Origin: JAXFQS01 sp034178815
GTDB lineage: Bacteria > Verrucomicrobiota > Kiritimatiellia > RFP12 > DVOR01
NCBI GenBank assembly: GCA_034178815.1
Contig: JAXFQS010000008.1
Coordinates: 1-22,705 of the forward strand
DNA length: 22,705 nucleotides
Direction: 5' to 3'
This document shows, in pieces, positions 8,503 through 18,568 of the stretch. Positions within the stretch are counted from its first letter, which is position 1; each line of letters opens with the position of its first letter. The position numbers and the translations under genes are program-made. The notes beneath the pieces were generated by a model that was not told where the DNA came from, searched no databases, and saw only the letters and a program-made list of their open reading frames with translations.

Positions 8503-9414
8503 CTAAAAGGCGGTGAGGAGGATGAGGGCAATGAGGGCGGCGGCGAAGGCGCCGAGAAGGAGTTGGGGGACTTTGAGGAAGCGGGCGCGGGCGAGGCTCG
8601 ACTCGATGGTTCCGACGAGGATTCCGCTGGCGAGGGTGGCGCCTGTCCAGAGCAGGGCGTGTCCGTGCGCGGGGAGGCCGGGGATGGCGGGAAGGAGCAG
8701 GAGGATGAAGAAGCCGGAGAGAAGCCAGAGTTTGAGGGAGGCTGCGTAGAGGACGAGCCCCAGTTCGGGGCCGGCGTGGTCGAGAACCATCGCCTCGTGA
8801 ACCATAGTCAGTTCGAGGTGGGTCTCCGGGTCGTCAAAGGGCACACGGCAGTTTTCGCAGAGCAGCACGGCGATGAAGGCGAGCGCGCAGAGGAGCATCG
8901 GGGTCGCCGATTCCTGCCAAACTGTGGGACCGAAAGATGCCAACATCCCGGAGAGATCGGTGCGTACCGTCAGGGTCAAAAGGAAGCAGAGAATCGCGAA
9001 AATGGTTGCTTCGACCAGGGCTGAGAAGTAGGCCTCTCTCGACGCGCCCATACCTTCGAAGGCCGATCCGGTGTCCATTGCCGCGAGGATGGTCAGAAAG
9101 CGCCCCGAGCCCAGGAGGTAGAAGAAGAGCACCGCGTCTCCCGCGAACCCTAGGGGCGACGGGTTCATTCCGCACGGAAGCAGCGCCGCCGCCACCAGCA
9201 GCGTCGCCAAGTTCGCCGCCGGGGCGAGCGTAAAGAGCGGAGTCGCCGTCAGACTGCGCACGGGCGCCTTGCGCAGAAGACGGAAAATGTCCCAGTACAG
9301 TTGCAACAGCCGCGGGCCCCGGCGGCCAGCGAACCACGCCTTCGTCTTATTGATTACCCCCGGCAGGAGCGGCGAGAGAAGCAGCGAAAGAAGCAACGAA
9401 ATCAGCCAGGCCAT
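8503..9414 (-). CDS. HyfC/NuoH-like membrane anchor subunit of the Ehr-type complex
   Basis: The 303-residue protein is the NuoH/HycD/HyfC-type subunit that connects peripheral and membrane arms. Diagnostic segments are GPRLLQLYWDIFRLLRK (33-49), FEGMGASREA (119-128) and RVPFDDPETHLELTMVHEAM (190-209), where the acidic cluster lines the entry to the ion path. Several transmembrane helices cover the rest. The ATG at 9414 is 13 nt after the HyfB-like stop with TGAGGG overlapping that stop. Upstream in-frame codons are an artefact of the neighbouring gene. Length and motifs are normal for the family. Confidence 0.9.
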   Translation of the reverse strand: MAWLISLLLSLLLSPLLPGVINKTKAWFAGRRGPRLLQLYWDIFRLLRKAPVRSLTATPLFTLAPAANLATLLVAAALLPCGMNPSPLGFAGDAVLFFYLLGSGRFLTILAAMDTGSAFEGMGASREAYFSALVEATIFAILCFLLTLTVRTDLSGMLASFGPTVWQESATPMLLCALAFIAVLLCENCRVPFDDPETHLELTMVHEAMVLDHAGPELGLVLYAASLKLWLLSGFFILLLLPAIPGLPAHGHALLWTGATLASGILVGTIESSLARARFLKVPQLLLGAFAAALIALILLTAF

Positions 9415-9427
9415 CGGTACCGAACCC

Positions 9428-11266
9428 TCAGTTGAAGACAAACCCCCAGACCAGCATCGCGACCACCGCCAGCGCCATCGCCAGGATATACAGGTGCAGA
9501 TACCCCGCCTGCAGACGGTGACTCCACTCGGCCAAGCGCGCCCCCCGCCGGAAGAGCGGTCGCCACAGCCTCGCAACCCCCGCATCCGGCGTCTCCACGG
9601 CAATGGACGCCTTCGAGGGGAACAATCCCTCGTCGCGCGCGACAACCTTCACCGAGCCCGTCAGAGGCGCCAGAAAGTCCGTCGCCGGTTGAGCGAAAGC
9701 AGACCCCGTGTAGGCCATCCGCGCCGTCGGCTCCGCATAGCCGCAGTCCCATGTCGGACGCAAGGATAGCTTCCCCGTACGAGGCAGCAAGAAGCGGCGA
9801 AGGAGCAGTAGCAACAGGGTCAAGCCAACCAGCCCCACCGAGACACGAGCCGCAAGGATCGGCGCCCGGAGCAAGCGCCCAAGCGCCCCGCCGAAAGGCA
9901 CGAACGCCATCAGCACCAACATAAGAATCGAGCACGCCAGAAGCAACGATTGGGGGAGAATCATACACACGGGCGACTCCCGAGCCTGCCTAGCCATCTC
10001 GCTGCGAGGTTCCCCCTGGAAAACCGAAGAGTAGAGCCGCGCGAAGGCCAATGCCGCAAACCCTCCGGTCAGGGCCAAGGCAATCACGAGGGCGACGGAT
10101 AGGCAGGAAACGACGCCGTGGGCGGTTGCAATGCCCTCGAAAAGTGCCAAGTAGATGAGGAGTTCGCCGAGAAAGCCGTTCATCGGCGGCAAGCCGCAAA
10201 TGCCGATGGCGTTGAGCAGGAAAAGGGTGGCGGTGCGGGGCATCTTCCGGGCGAGTCCGCCGAGTGAGTCGGAGTCGAGGGTGCCTGTGGCCTTGTAGAT
10301 TGCTCCGGCTCCGAGGAAGAGGGAGGCTTTCAGGAAGGCGTGGCTGATCAGGTGGAGACCGGCGCCGGAGGAGGCAAGGAGGCACATGTGGTAGTTGTTC
10401 GAGGCGAGGCCGAGGGTGGCTACGCCGCCGGCGAGGGTAATGATTCCAATGTTCTCGATGGTGGAGTAGGCCAGGAGGCGTTTGATGTCGCTCTGGGAGA
10501 GGGCGAAGAGGATTCCTCCGAGGGCGCCGATTGCGCCGAGAAGGGCGATCGAGGCGCCTATGGCGAGGAGATTTGGCTGGTAGGGGAGGAATCGGAGGAT
10601 GCCGTAGAGGCCGAGGTTGACCATGGCGGCGGACATGAGGGCGGATACGGGCGCGGGTGCGGCGGGGTGGGCTTCGGGGAGCCAGACATGGAGGCCAGGG
10701 AAGCCGGCTTTGAGTCCGAATCCGAGGAGGAGGGCGGCGGTCGCGAGGGGGATGGAGTAGGGCTTGAGGGCGATGGCGGCGATGAGCAGGAGGATGCCGG
10801 CGTGGCAGGCGACGAGGTAGGTCCAAGTGGCGTTGCGAACGCGGTCGCGGCGGGCGTCGAAGGCGACGAGTCCGGCGCTGAACAGGCCCATGAATTCCCA
10901 CGCGACGGCGAAGCGCCAGAAGGTTGTCGCGGCGGTGACGGCTAGCATGGAGGCGAGGGTGAGGTTGTACAGGAACCAGTAGATTCCGCTTTTCTCTTCG
11001 CCGTGGCCTTTGAGGTAGCCGAGGGTGTGGACTGCCGCGCAGGCGCCGACGAGTTCGACGGGCAGGCGGAAGAGCAGGGGGATGCAGGCGGCGGGGGGCA
11101 CGCCGCCCAAGAAGAGGGCGGGCCGGAGAAGGTCTCCGCCGAGGGCGCCCAGGCATCCCATCAGGGCGAAGGCGCATCCTGTCCGGCTGGCGAGGCGCGG
11201 ATGGCGCGTCAGGGCCAGTGCGATGCAGGCGCCAAGGGTCAATAGCAGTGCAGACCAGACTTCCAC
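9428..11266 (-). CDS. HyfB-like antiporter-type membrane subunit, first gene of the Ehr-type operon
   Basis: The 612-residue membrane protein is of the HyfB/HycC type within the NuoL/M/N family. Expected ion-path residues are visible: Glu124 in VAWEFMGLFSAG, Lys186 in GFGLKAGFPGLHVWLPEAHP, and the QSDIKRLLAYSTIENIG segment. The C-terminal region carries TWDCGYAEPTARMAYTGSAF, a hallmark of HyfB/HycC, followed by a last helix. The start is a GTG at 11266 with GAGGAG exactly 6 nt before it (11273-11278), which decides the start. The gene leads the six-gene operon and has a promoter about 80 bp upstream. It should form part of the H+ or Na+ translocating arm. Confidence 0.9.
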   Translation of the reverse strand: MEVWSALLLTLGACIALALTRHPRLASRTGCAFALMGCLGALGGDLLRPALFLGGVPPAACIPLLFRLPVELVGACAAVHTLGYLKGHGEEKSGIYWFLYNLTLASMLAVTAATTFWRFAVAWEFMGLFSAGLVAFDARRDRVRNATWTYLVACHAGILLLIAAIALKPYSIPLATAALLLGFGLKAGFPGLHVWLPEAHPAAPAPVSALMSAAMVNLGLYGILRFLPYQPNLLAIGASIALLGAIGALGGILFALSQSDIKRLLAYSTIENIGIITLAGGVATLGLASNNYHMCLLASSGAGLHLISHAFLKASLFLGAGAIYKATGTLDSDSLGGLARKMPRTATLFLLNAIGICGLPPMNGFLGELLIYLALFEGIATAHGVVSCLSVALVIALALTGGFAALAFARLYSSVFQGEPRSEMARQARESPVCMILPQSLLLACSILMLVLMAFVPFGGALGRLLRAPILAARVSVGLVGLTLLLLLLRRFLLPRTGKLSLRPTWDCGYAEPTARMAYTGSAFAQPATDFLAPLTGSVKVVARDEGLFPSKASIAVETPDAGVARLWRPLFRRGARLAEWSHRLQAGYLHLYILAMALAVVAMLVWGFVFN

Positions 11267-11592
11267 TGGAGGCTCCTCTCTCGTGGGCAGGCTCGCCGGA
11301 AGCGCAACGGTCGGGTCTGGTGTCCTGCCCGGAACGGAAAGGGCGAGAAGGTATCAAAACCGGGCGGCATTGTCAAACCCGCTTTGCCCCGACGGCGGAA
11401 AATCGATTTGCGCGAGGGCGAAAGGTTGCCACCAGCGGGGGGCACAGGTTGGCAGTTTCGGGGGTGAAAGGTGGTTATCCGCCGGGGGGATTGGTTGGCA
11501 CCAGCCGCGGAGAGAGATGGAAAGCCGCCGGAGGAACGGCTGATGCGGTTCGACCGGCGGGGGTGGTGGGGATCAGAAAGTGCTCGGGGGCT
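11267..11592. other. Intergenic region upstream of the Ehr-type operon
   Basis: No gene is seen in these 326 bp. The left part is the leader and promoter of the operon. The leader contains an inverted repeat, GGGCAGG (11285-11291) with CCTGCCC (11324-11330). The right part (about 11421-11510) holds degenerate repeat copies: GGTTGCCACCAGCGGGG (11424-11440), AGGTTGGCA (11446-11454) and GGTTGGCACCAGCCGCGG (11493-11510). No convincing terminator for accA was found. Confidence 0.6.
11348..11376 (-). promoter_or_regulatory. Promoter of the Ehr-type operon
   Basis: On the minus strand a perfect TTGACA (11376-11371) is followed after 17 bp by TACCTT (11353-11348), preceded by an extended -10 TGA. 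Transcription would start near 11341, leaving a leader of about 75 nt before the GTG at 11266. The strong -35 and extended -10 compensate for a poor -10 hexamer. No operator is recognised. Confidence 0.6.
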
Positions 11593-12423
11593 CTAGGCGT
11601 GGCGGCCCATGGCCGTGAACTTGGCGTAGCGCTGCTCAACAAGTTCGCTCGGGGTGAACTCCTTGAGTTCGGCCAACTGCTTGAGAATCGCCTCGCCGAC
11701 CGCTTTGATTGCGGCCTTTGGATTGGCGTGCGCGCCCCCCTTGGGTTCGGGGACAATCGCGTCGACCATACCCAGCTTCTTGAGCGAAGGTGCCGTGAGC
11801 TGGAGCGCTTCGGCGGCTTGAGGAGCCATCTTTCCGTCGCGCCAAAGGATCGAGGCACAACCCTCAGGAGAGATGACCGAATAGATGGCGTGCTCCAACA
11901 TCAGAATGCGGTCGCCGACCGCAATCCCGAGCGCCCCGCCGCTGCCTCCTTCGCCCGTCACGACCACCACGATGGGTGTCTTGAGCAGCGACATCTCGGC
12001 AAGATTCCGGGCAATCGCCTCCGCCTGACCGCGGGCCTCCGCGTCCGCGCCCGGGTAGGCTCCAGGCGTATCGACGAAGGCAATGACCGGCAAGCCGAAC
12101 TTCTCCGCCAGACGCATCGCGCGCAAAGCCTTTCGGTAGCCTTCCGGGGACGCCATGCCGAAGTTGTCGGCGATCTTCTCTTCAACCGTCCGGCCCTTGC
12201 GGTGCCCGACCACGACGGCTCGGGTTGTGCCCAAAGTGGCGAATCCGGCGAACATCCCGCGGTCGTCGCCAAAGGCCCGATCGCCGTGAAGTTCGATAAT
12301 GTTCGTGAAGAGTCCTTCGAGGTAGTCGGCCAGCAGGGGGCGTTGGGGATGGCGCGCAATCTGGACGGTGTCCCAGGCGGAAGGTTGCTTGGAGGGGGCG
12401 GTTTTCTTATCCATCTTTTTCAT
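11593..12423 (-). CDS. accA: Acetyl-CoA carboxylase carboxyltransferase subunit alpha
   Basis: AccA and AccD together move the carboxyl group from biotin to acetyl-CoA, making malonyl-CoA for fatty acid synthesis. The 276-residue protein has the crotonase-like fold signatures FVDTPGAYPG (116-125), VTGEGGSGGALGI (155-167) and ISPEGCASILWRD (184-196). It is shorter than E. coli AccA (319 residues) mainly because the N-terminal helical extension is reduced, which also occurs in other bacteria. The ATG at 12423 follows the accD stop by one base (TGAGATG); a second ATG at 12414 is possible. The tight spacing indicates translation coupled to accD and equal subunit supply. Confidence 0.96.
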   Translation of the reverse strand: MKKMDKKTAPSKQPSAWDTVQIARHPQRPLLADYLEGLFTNIIELHGDRAFGDDRGMFAGFATLGTTRAVVVGHRKGRTVEEKIADNFGMASPEGYRKALRAMRLAEKFGLPVIAFVDTPGAYPGADAEARGQAEAIARNLAEMSLLKTPIVVVVTGEGGSGGALGIAVGDRILMLEHAIYSVISPEGCASILWRDGKMAPQAAEALQLTAPSLKKLGMVDAIVPEPKGGAHANPKAAIKAVGEAILKQLAELKEFTPSELVEQRYAKFTAMGRHA

Positions 12424-12424
12424 C

Positions 12425-13252
12425 TCAGAATCCCATGTAGCGAAGGAGTTCGGCGAGCAGGTTTTTCATCTCGCGGCGGTTGACGATGAGGTCGACGAAG
12501 CCGTGATCGCGGGTGTATTCGGCGGTCTGGAAGTCGTCGGGGAGTTTCTGCTTGATGGTGTTCTCGATGACGCGCCGGCCGGCGAAGCCGATAAGGGTCT
12601 TGGGTTCGGTGAGGTTGACATCTCCGAGCATGGCGTAGGAGGCGGAAACGCCGCCGGTGGTGGGGTCGGTGAGGATGGAGAGGTAGGGCAGACCGGCCTC
12701 TTTGAGTCGGGCTATGGCGGCAGAGGTTTTGGCCATCTGCATGAGGGAGATGATGCCTTCGTGCATGCGGGCTCCGCCGGAGGTGCAGACGAGGATGAGG
12801 GGTTTGCGGTCGCGCAAGGCCTCTTCGGCAGCGAGGCAGATGCGTTCGCCGGTGCCGCTGCCGAGGCTGCCGCCCATGAAGCGGAAGTCCATCACGCCGA
12901 GCAGGACGGGGATGCCGTCGATGGTGGCGGTGCCGGTGAGGATGGATTCGCCCAGTCCGGTCTTTTCGACGGTCTTTTTGGCTTTGGCGGCGTAGGGGCC
13001 GGTGGCGTCGGAGAAGTGGAGGTGGTCGTGCCAGGTGACTTCGGGGTGGGTTTCGCGGAAGGAACCCTCATCGGCGAGCAGGGCGATGCGTTCGCGGCAG
13101 TTGAGGCGGCCGTGGTAGTTGCACCTGGGGCAGACGCTGCCGTTGGCGACCCACTCTTGGCGGGGGATGTAGGATTTGCAGGAGGGGCAGACTGCCCACA
13201 CTTTTTCGGTCGGGACGCGCAGGGGCGCCTCGGCGGGTTGGAACCAGGCCAT
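12425..13252 (-). CDS. accD: Acetyl-CoA carboxylase carboxyltransferase subunit beta
   Basis: The 275-residue beta subunit starts with the AccD zinc ribbon (CPSC at 22-25 and CPRC at 41-44). The carboxyltransferase domain follows, with DFRFMGGSLGSGTGERI, CTSGGARMHEG and DPTTGGVSASYAMLGD, whose glycine-rich turns form the oxyanion holes. It forms the heterotetramer with AccA encoded directly downstream. The ATG at 13252 begins the conserved MAWF-type N-terminus; the ribosome site (AGAAAGA) is weak. A promoter candidate lies about 110 bp upstream, and the clpB terminator separates it from clpB. Length is close to the usual 280-300 residues. Confidence 0.96.
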   Translation of the reverse strand: MAWFQPAEAPLRVPTEKVWAVCPSCKSYIPRQEWVANGSVCPRCNYHGRLNCRERIALLADEGSFRETHPEVTWHDHLHFSDATGPYAAKAKKTVEKTGLGESILTGTATIDGIPVLLGVMDFRFMGGSLGSGTGERICLAAEEALRDRKPLILVCTSGGARMHEGIISLMQMAKTSAAIARLKEAGLPYLSILTDPTTGGVSASYAMLGDVNLTEPKTLIGFAGRRVIENTIKQKLPDDFQTAEYTRDHGFVDLIVNRREMKNLLAELLRYMGF

Positions 13253-13359
13253 GGGGAATCTTTCTTGTGTTGCTTTGACTGGCGCGGCCGTCTGTCGTGC
13301 GCGCGAGGCCGTGGGCGGATTCTGTTCCGGCGGCGGGGCGTGCGGCGGTCGCGGGGTTG

Positions 13360-13388
13360 AGTATAGCAGGTTTCGGGGCGGAGGGAAA
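13360..13388 (-). promoter_or_regulatory. Promoter candidate of accDA
   Basis: The minus strand reads CTGCTATACT, an extended -10 (TGC plus TATACT, 13365-13360), with a poor -35 (TTTCCC, 13388-13383) at 17 bp. The same ten-base CTGCTATACT forms the -10 of the tRNA-Phe promoter at 19477-19486. It lies just downstream of the clpB terminator, as expected for the start of a new unit. Confidence 0.5.
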
Positions 13389-13411
13389 GGCTATCTGCTC
13401 AACGGGGGTGT

Positions 13412-13446
13412 AAAAACGCCCCCGCCGCGGGATGGCGGCAGGGGCG
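13412..13446 (-). terminator. Intrinsic terminator downstream of clpB
   Basis: On the minus strand a 12-bp stem, CGCCCCTGCCGC with GCGGCGGGGGCG (one T-G wobble), closes a 6-nt loop and is followed by TTTTT. It lies about 80 nt after the clpB stop and upstream of the accDA promoter candidate, so it should stop clpB transcription before accD. Confidence 0.85.
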
Positions 13447-13483
13447 CTTGGGGGTGGATTGGTTCCCGAGAATGGCTCTTGCA

Positions 13484-13516
13484 GGTGGACACCTTCGGAG
13501 GACGGAGGTGTCCACC
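13484..13516. repeat. Perfect hairpin made of two GGTGTCCACC repeat copies
   Basis: GGTGGACACCT (13484-13494) and AGGTGTCCACC (13506-13516) are exact reverse complements with an 11-nt spacer. With one wobble the stem extends to 14 bp around a GAGGA loop. It begins 9 nt after the clpB stop, in the clpB 3' untranslated region. GAGGTGTCCACC recurs at 16272-16283 on the other side of clpB. There is no U-tract, so a role in mRNA 3'-end stability or membership in a REP/MITE-like family is more likely than termination. Confidence 0.7.
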
Positions 13517-13524
13517 CTGGAGGG

Positions 13525-16047
13525 TCAAGGGTTGACAGGTTGGAGTTCGAGACCTTGGTTGGTCGCCGTGACGCGGATGGTGGCACCGGGGAGAATCTCT
13601 CCGGCGATGAGTTTGAGGGCAATGGGGTTTTCGAGGTCGCGCTGGATGACGCGGCGGACGGGGCGCGCGCCGTAGACAGGGTCGTAACCCTTCTCGGCGA
13701 TGCGGTCGAGGGCGGCGGTATCAAGTTCGAGTCTGCACTCCTGCCGGGCAAGGCGCTCGCGAAGCCCTTTGAGTTGAATCTCGACAATCGAGCGGATGGC
13801 GTTTTTGTCGAGGGATTCGAACTTGACAATCTCGTCGAGCCGGTTGAGGAACTCAGGGCGGAAGTGGGTCTTGAGGGCCTCTTCGGCGATGTTCGAGGTC
13901 ATAATAACGATGGTGTTCTTGAAGGAGACGGTGCGCCCCTGGTTGTCCGTCAGGCGGCCATCGTCAAGCACCTGCAGAAGGATGTTGTAGACATCGGGGT
14001 GGGCCTTCTCAAGTTCGTCCAGCAAAACGACCGAGTAGGGTTTGCGGCGCACCGCTTCGGTCAGTTGCCCGCCCTCCTCGTAGCCGACATAGCCGGGAGG
14101 CGCACCCACCAGACGCGAGACGGTGTGCTTCTCCTGGTATTCAGACATATCAATGCGCGTCATCGCATTCTCATCGTCGAAAAGCGCGTCGGCAAGCGAG
14201 CGAGCCAACTCCGTCTTGCCCACGCCCGTCGGCCCGAGAAAGAGGAACGAGCCAACCGGACGATTCGGGTTCTGGATGCCCGCACGCGCACGCAACACCG
14301 CCATCGAAACCGCCTGCACGGCCGGATCCTGCCCGACCACCCGCTCGTGAAGCTTCTCCGCCAGATGTAGCAACTTCTGCCGCTCCCCCTCCAAAAGACG
14401 CGTCACCGGCACCCCCGTCCAGCGCGAGACAGCCTCCGCAATCTGGTCGGGCGTGACCACCTCCGTCAGCAACGCGTGCGACGGATCGGCGCTTCCCAAA
14501 GCGGCAAGTTTTTTCTCAAGCGCCGGGATGGTTCCGTATTGCAATTCCGCCGCCTTTTCGTTATCATACCGGCGCTTTGCTTCCTCCAGACGGGTCTTCG
14601 CCTGGTCCAGTTCGCGGCGCACCTTCTTGGCCTCGTCAAGTTGCTCCTTCTCCTTGAGCCAGCGGGCGCGGAGCGCATCCGCCTGGGCCTTGGCATCGGC
14701 AAGTTCCTTACGCAGGGCTTCCAGCCGCTGGGCGGAGGCGGTATCCTTCTCCTTCTTTAGAGCGGCCTCTTCAATCTCCAGACGCATAACCTTGCGCGTG
14801 AGTTCGTCGAGTTCCGCCGGCATGGAGTCCATCTCTGTACGAATCGAGGCGCAAGCTTCATCCAACAGGTCGATTGCCTTGTCGGGAAGGAAACGGTCTT
14901 GAATGTAGCGGTCGGAGAGAGCCACGGCACTGACTAGGGCCGCGTCCTGTATGCGGACATTGTGGTGGGCTTCGAAGCGTTCCTTCAGGCCGCGGAGTAT
15001 GGAAAGGGTGTCCTCCACATCAGGAGGGTCGACCTGGACTGGCTGGAAACGGCGCTCGAGGGCGGCATCCTTCTCCATATACTTGCGGTATTCGTCGAGG
15101 GTCGTCGCGCCAATACAGTGGAGTTCGCCGCGGGCCAGCATCGGCTTGAGCATATTGCCGGCATCGGAGGAGCCTTCGGTCTTGCCGGCGCCGACGATGG
15201 TGTGAATCTCGTCGATGAAGAGCAGGATACGACCCTCGGCGGCTTTAATCTCGTTGAGAACGGCTTTGAGGCGCTCCTCGAACTCCCCGCGGTACTTTGC
15301 CCCCGCCATGAGTGCTGTCATATCCAAGGCGAATATCGTGCGTCCTTTGAGGCCTTCGGGTACATCGCCGCGGAGGATTCGCTGGGCAAGGCCTTCGACG
15401 ATTGCTGTCTTGCCGACGCCCGGTTCGCCGATAAGAACGGGGTTGTTTTTGGTCTTTCTGGAGAGGATGCGGATGACATCGCGAATCTCGGTGTCGCGGC
15501 CGATGACGGGGTCGAGTTTGCCGTTTCTGGCGAGGTCGACGAGGTCTTGTCCGTACTTCTTGAGGGCGTCGTATTGGCCTTCTGGATTATCGCTGGTGAC
15601 CTGTTGGTTGCCGCGCACCTGGCGGAGGGCTTCGAGGATTGTTTTGCGGTCTGCGCCAAGTTCTTTGATCAGGGTTTCCTGGCCTTCTTCCATCAGACCG
15701 AGGAGCAGGTGTTCGACGGAGACATACTGGTCGCGCATCTGGCGTGCTAGGTCATCGGCCTTGAGAAGGGCGCGGTTGAGTTCGGTGGTGATGTAGATTT
15801 TCCCTTGCTCGGTGGGGGTGTTGACTTTGGGAAGGGCGTCGAGTTGCTCTTGGAGGCGGGCGTTGAGCAGGGGGAGTTGGATTCCTGCGCGCTGGAGGAT
15901 GGAGCCGACGAGTCCGTTTTCCTGTGCGGCGAGGGCGGCGAGCAGGTGGACGGGGGCGAGTTGCTGGTTGGCGTGGCGGACAGCGAGTTCCTGTGCGGCG
16001 CCGATTGCTTCGCGGGCTTTTTGGGTGAGTCTGTTGAGATCGAACAT
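13525..16047 (-). CDS. clpB: ATP-dependent protein disaggregase ClpB
   Basis: ClpB is the hexameric AAA+ chaperone that pulls polypeptides out of aggregates together with DnaK. The 840-residue protein shows the N-domain repeats (1-145), first AAA+ module with GEPGVGKT (207-214) and LLFIDE (275-280), the coiled-coil middle domain (about 400-515), and second module with GPTGVGKT (605-612) and VVLLDE (673-678). It ends with the GARPVRRVIQ sensor-2 region. The ATG at 16047 has a near-perfect AAGGAGG (16057-16063) 9 nt upstream; the 17 extra in-frame codons before it are rejected. Unusually, the segment between sensor-1 TSN (717-719) and FRPEFLNR (729-736) is about 19 residues shorter than in E. 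coli ClpB. A terminator follows the gene. No CIRCE element was found upstream. Confidence 0.96.
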   Translation of the reverse strand: MFDLNRLTQKAREAIGAAQELAVRHANQQLAPVHLLAALAAQENGLVGSILQRAGIQLPLLNARLQEQLDALPKVNTPTEQGKIYITTELNRALLKADDLARQMRDQYVSVEHLLLGLMEEGQETLIKELGADRKTILEALRQVRGNQQVTSDNPEGQYDALKKYGQDLVDLARNGKLDPVIGRDTEIRDVIRILSRKTKNNPVLIGEPGVGKTAIVEGLAQRILRGDVPEGLKGRTIFALDMTALMAGAKYRGEFEERLKAVLNEIKAAEGRILLFIDEIHTIVGAGKTEGSSDAGNMLKPMLARGELHCIGATTLDEYRKYMEKDAALERRFQPVQVDPPDVEDTLSILRGLKERFEAHHNVRIQDAALVSAVALSDRYIQDRFLPDKAIDLLDEACASIRTEMDSMPAELDELTRKVMRLEIEEAALKKEKDTASAQRLEALRKELADAKAQADALRARWLKEKEQLDEAKKVRRELDQAKTRLEEAKRRYDNEKAAELQYGTIPALEKKLAALGSADPSHALLTEVVTPDQIAEAVSRWTGVPVTRLLEGERQKLLHLAEKLHERVVGQDPAVQAVSMAVLRARAGIQNPNRPVGSFLFLGPTGVGKTELARSLADALFDDENAMTRIDMSEYQEKHTVSRLVGAPPGYVGYEEGGQLTEAVRRKPYSVVLLDELEKAHPDVYNILLQVLDDGRLTDNQGRTVSFKNTIVIMTSNIAEEALKTHFRPEFLNRLDEIVKFESLDKNAIRSIVEIQLKGLRERLARQECRLELDTAALDRIAEKGYDPVYGARPVRRVIQRDLENPIALKLIAGEILPGATIRVTATNQGLELQPVNP

Positions 16048-16468
16048 TGTGGGGTTCCTCCTTTCGGAACAAGGTTCTATCTGCAGGGGGCGTGCCAAGG
16101 GGCGGGGCGGGGGAATTGTGTTTCAGCGGGGTGTTCGGCGGTTAGGGTATGTCTCATTTGGAACAGTTTTCACGGGGGATTGGCACGCATTTGGCGGGAA
16201 GCTTCTTCGTTCGGCGGGGGCGGATGCGAAGTGGGTTGGTGGGGCAACGACCTTGAGCGGGTTCCGGGAAAGAGGTGTCCACCTCCGCCTGCTGCAGATA
16301 GGCACGCCCAAGCCCCCGAGCAATATTCGACCGGGTGCCGAAGGTTCGCTTCTGTGTCTCCCGAAGGTGCCTAGGAGCCGCGCGCGGGGCTGAGCGGATA
16401 GTATTGCAATTCCAAGCCAAAAATGGTATGCTTTGGGCTCGACCAATTAAATCCATTCAGGAGAATCC
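16048..16468. other. Intergenic region between divergent clpB and tpiA
   Basis: No gene is seen in these 421 bp. The right end holds the tpiA promoter. The middle holds repeat-like text: the short palindrome GAGGTGTCCACCTC (16272-16285), ATTGGCACGCATTTGGCGGG from 16179, and related GGTGCC stretches up to 16375. A convincing clpB promoter or heat-shock sigma site could not be assigned. Confidence 0.5.
16404..16432 (+). promoter_or_regulatory. Sigma-70-type promoter of tpiA
   Basis: TTGCAA (16404-16409) and TATGCT (16427-16432) are separated by exactly 17 bp. The start would be near 16439, giving a leader of about 30 nt that contains CAGGAG 5 nt before the tpiA ATG. The -35 hexamer and the leader length resemble the valS promoter. 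Confidence 0.65.
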
Positions 16469-17215
<747 letters not shown>

Positions 17216-17229
17216 CCACCCGGTAGACC

Positions 17230-17259
17230 AAGAGCCGGCGGCCCACGCCGCCGGCTCTT
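17230..17259. terminator. Strong hairpin between tpiA and icd
   Basis: A perfect 12-bp inverted repeat, AAGAGCCGGCGG and CCGCCGGCTCTT, closes a 6-nt loop 15 nt after the tpiA stop. Only CTCTTCAAGTTCC follows, so the U-tract is poor. It may stop part of the transcription or protect the tpiA mRNA 3' end. Confidence 0.55.
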
Positions 17260-17296
17260 CAAGTTCCACACAAACCACCCCCATACACCCCACGCC

Positions 17297-18567
<1,271 letters not shown>

Positions 18568-18568
<1 letters not shown>

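Noticed and set aside
16048..16300. Heat-shock (sigma-32-like or CIRCE) control upstream of clpB
   Set aside because: Partial GTGAAAA and GCTGAAA matches exist, but no matching -10 at proper spacing and no TTAGCACTC inverted repeat were found.
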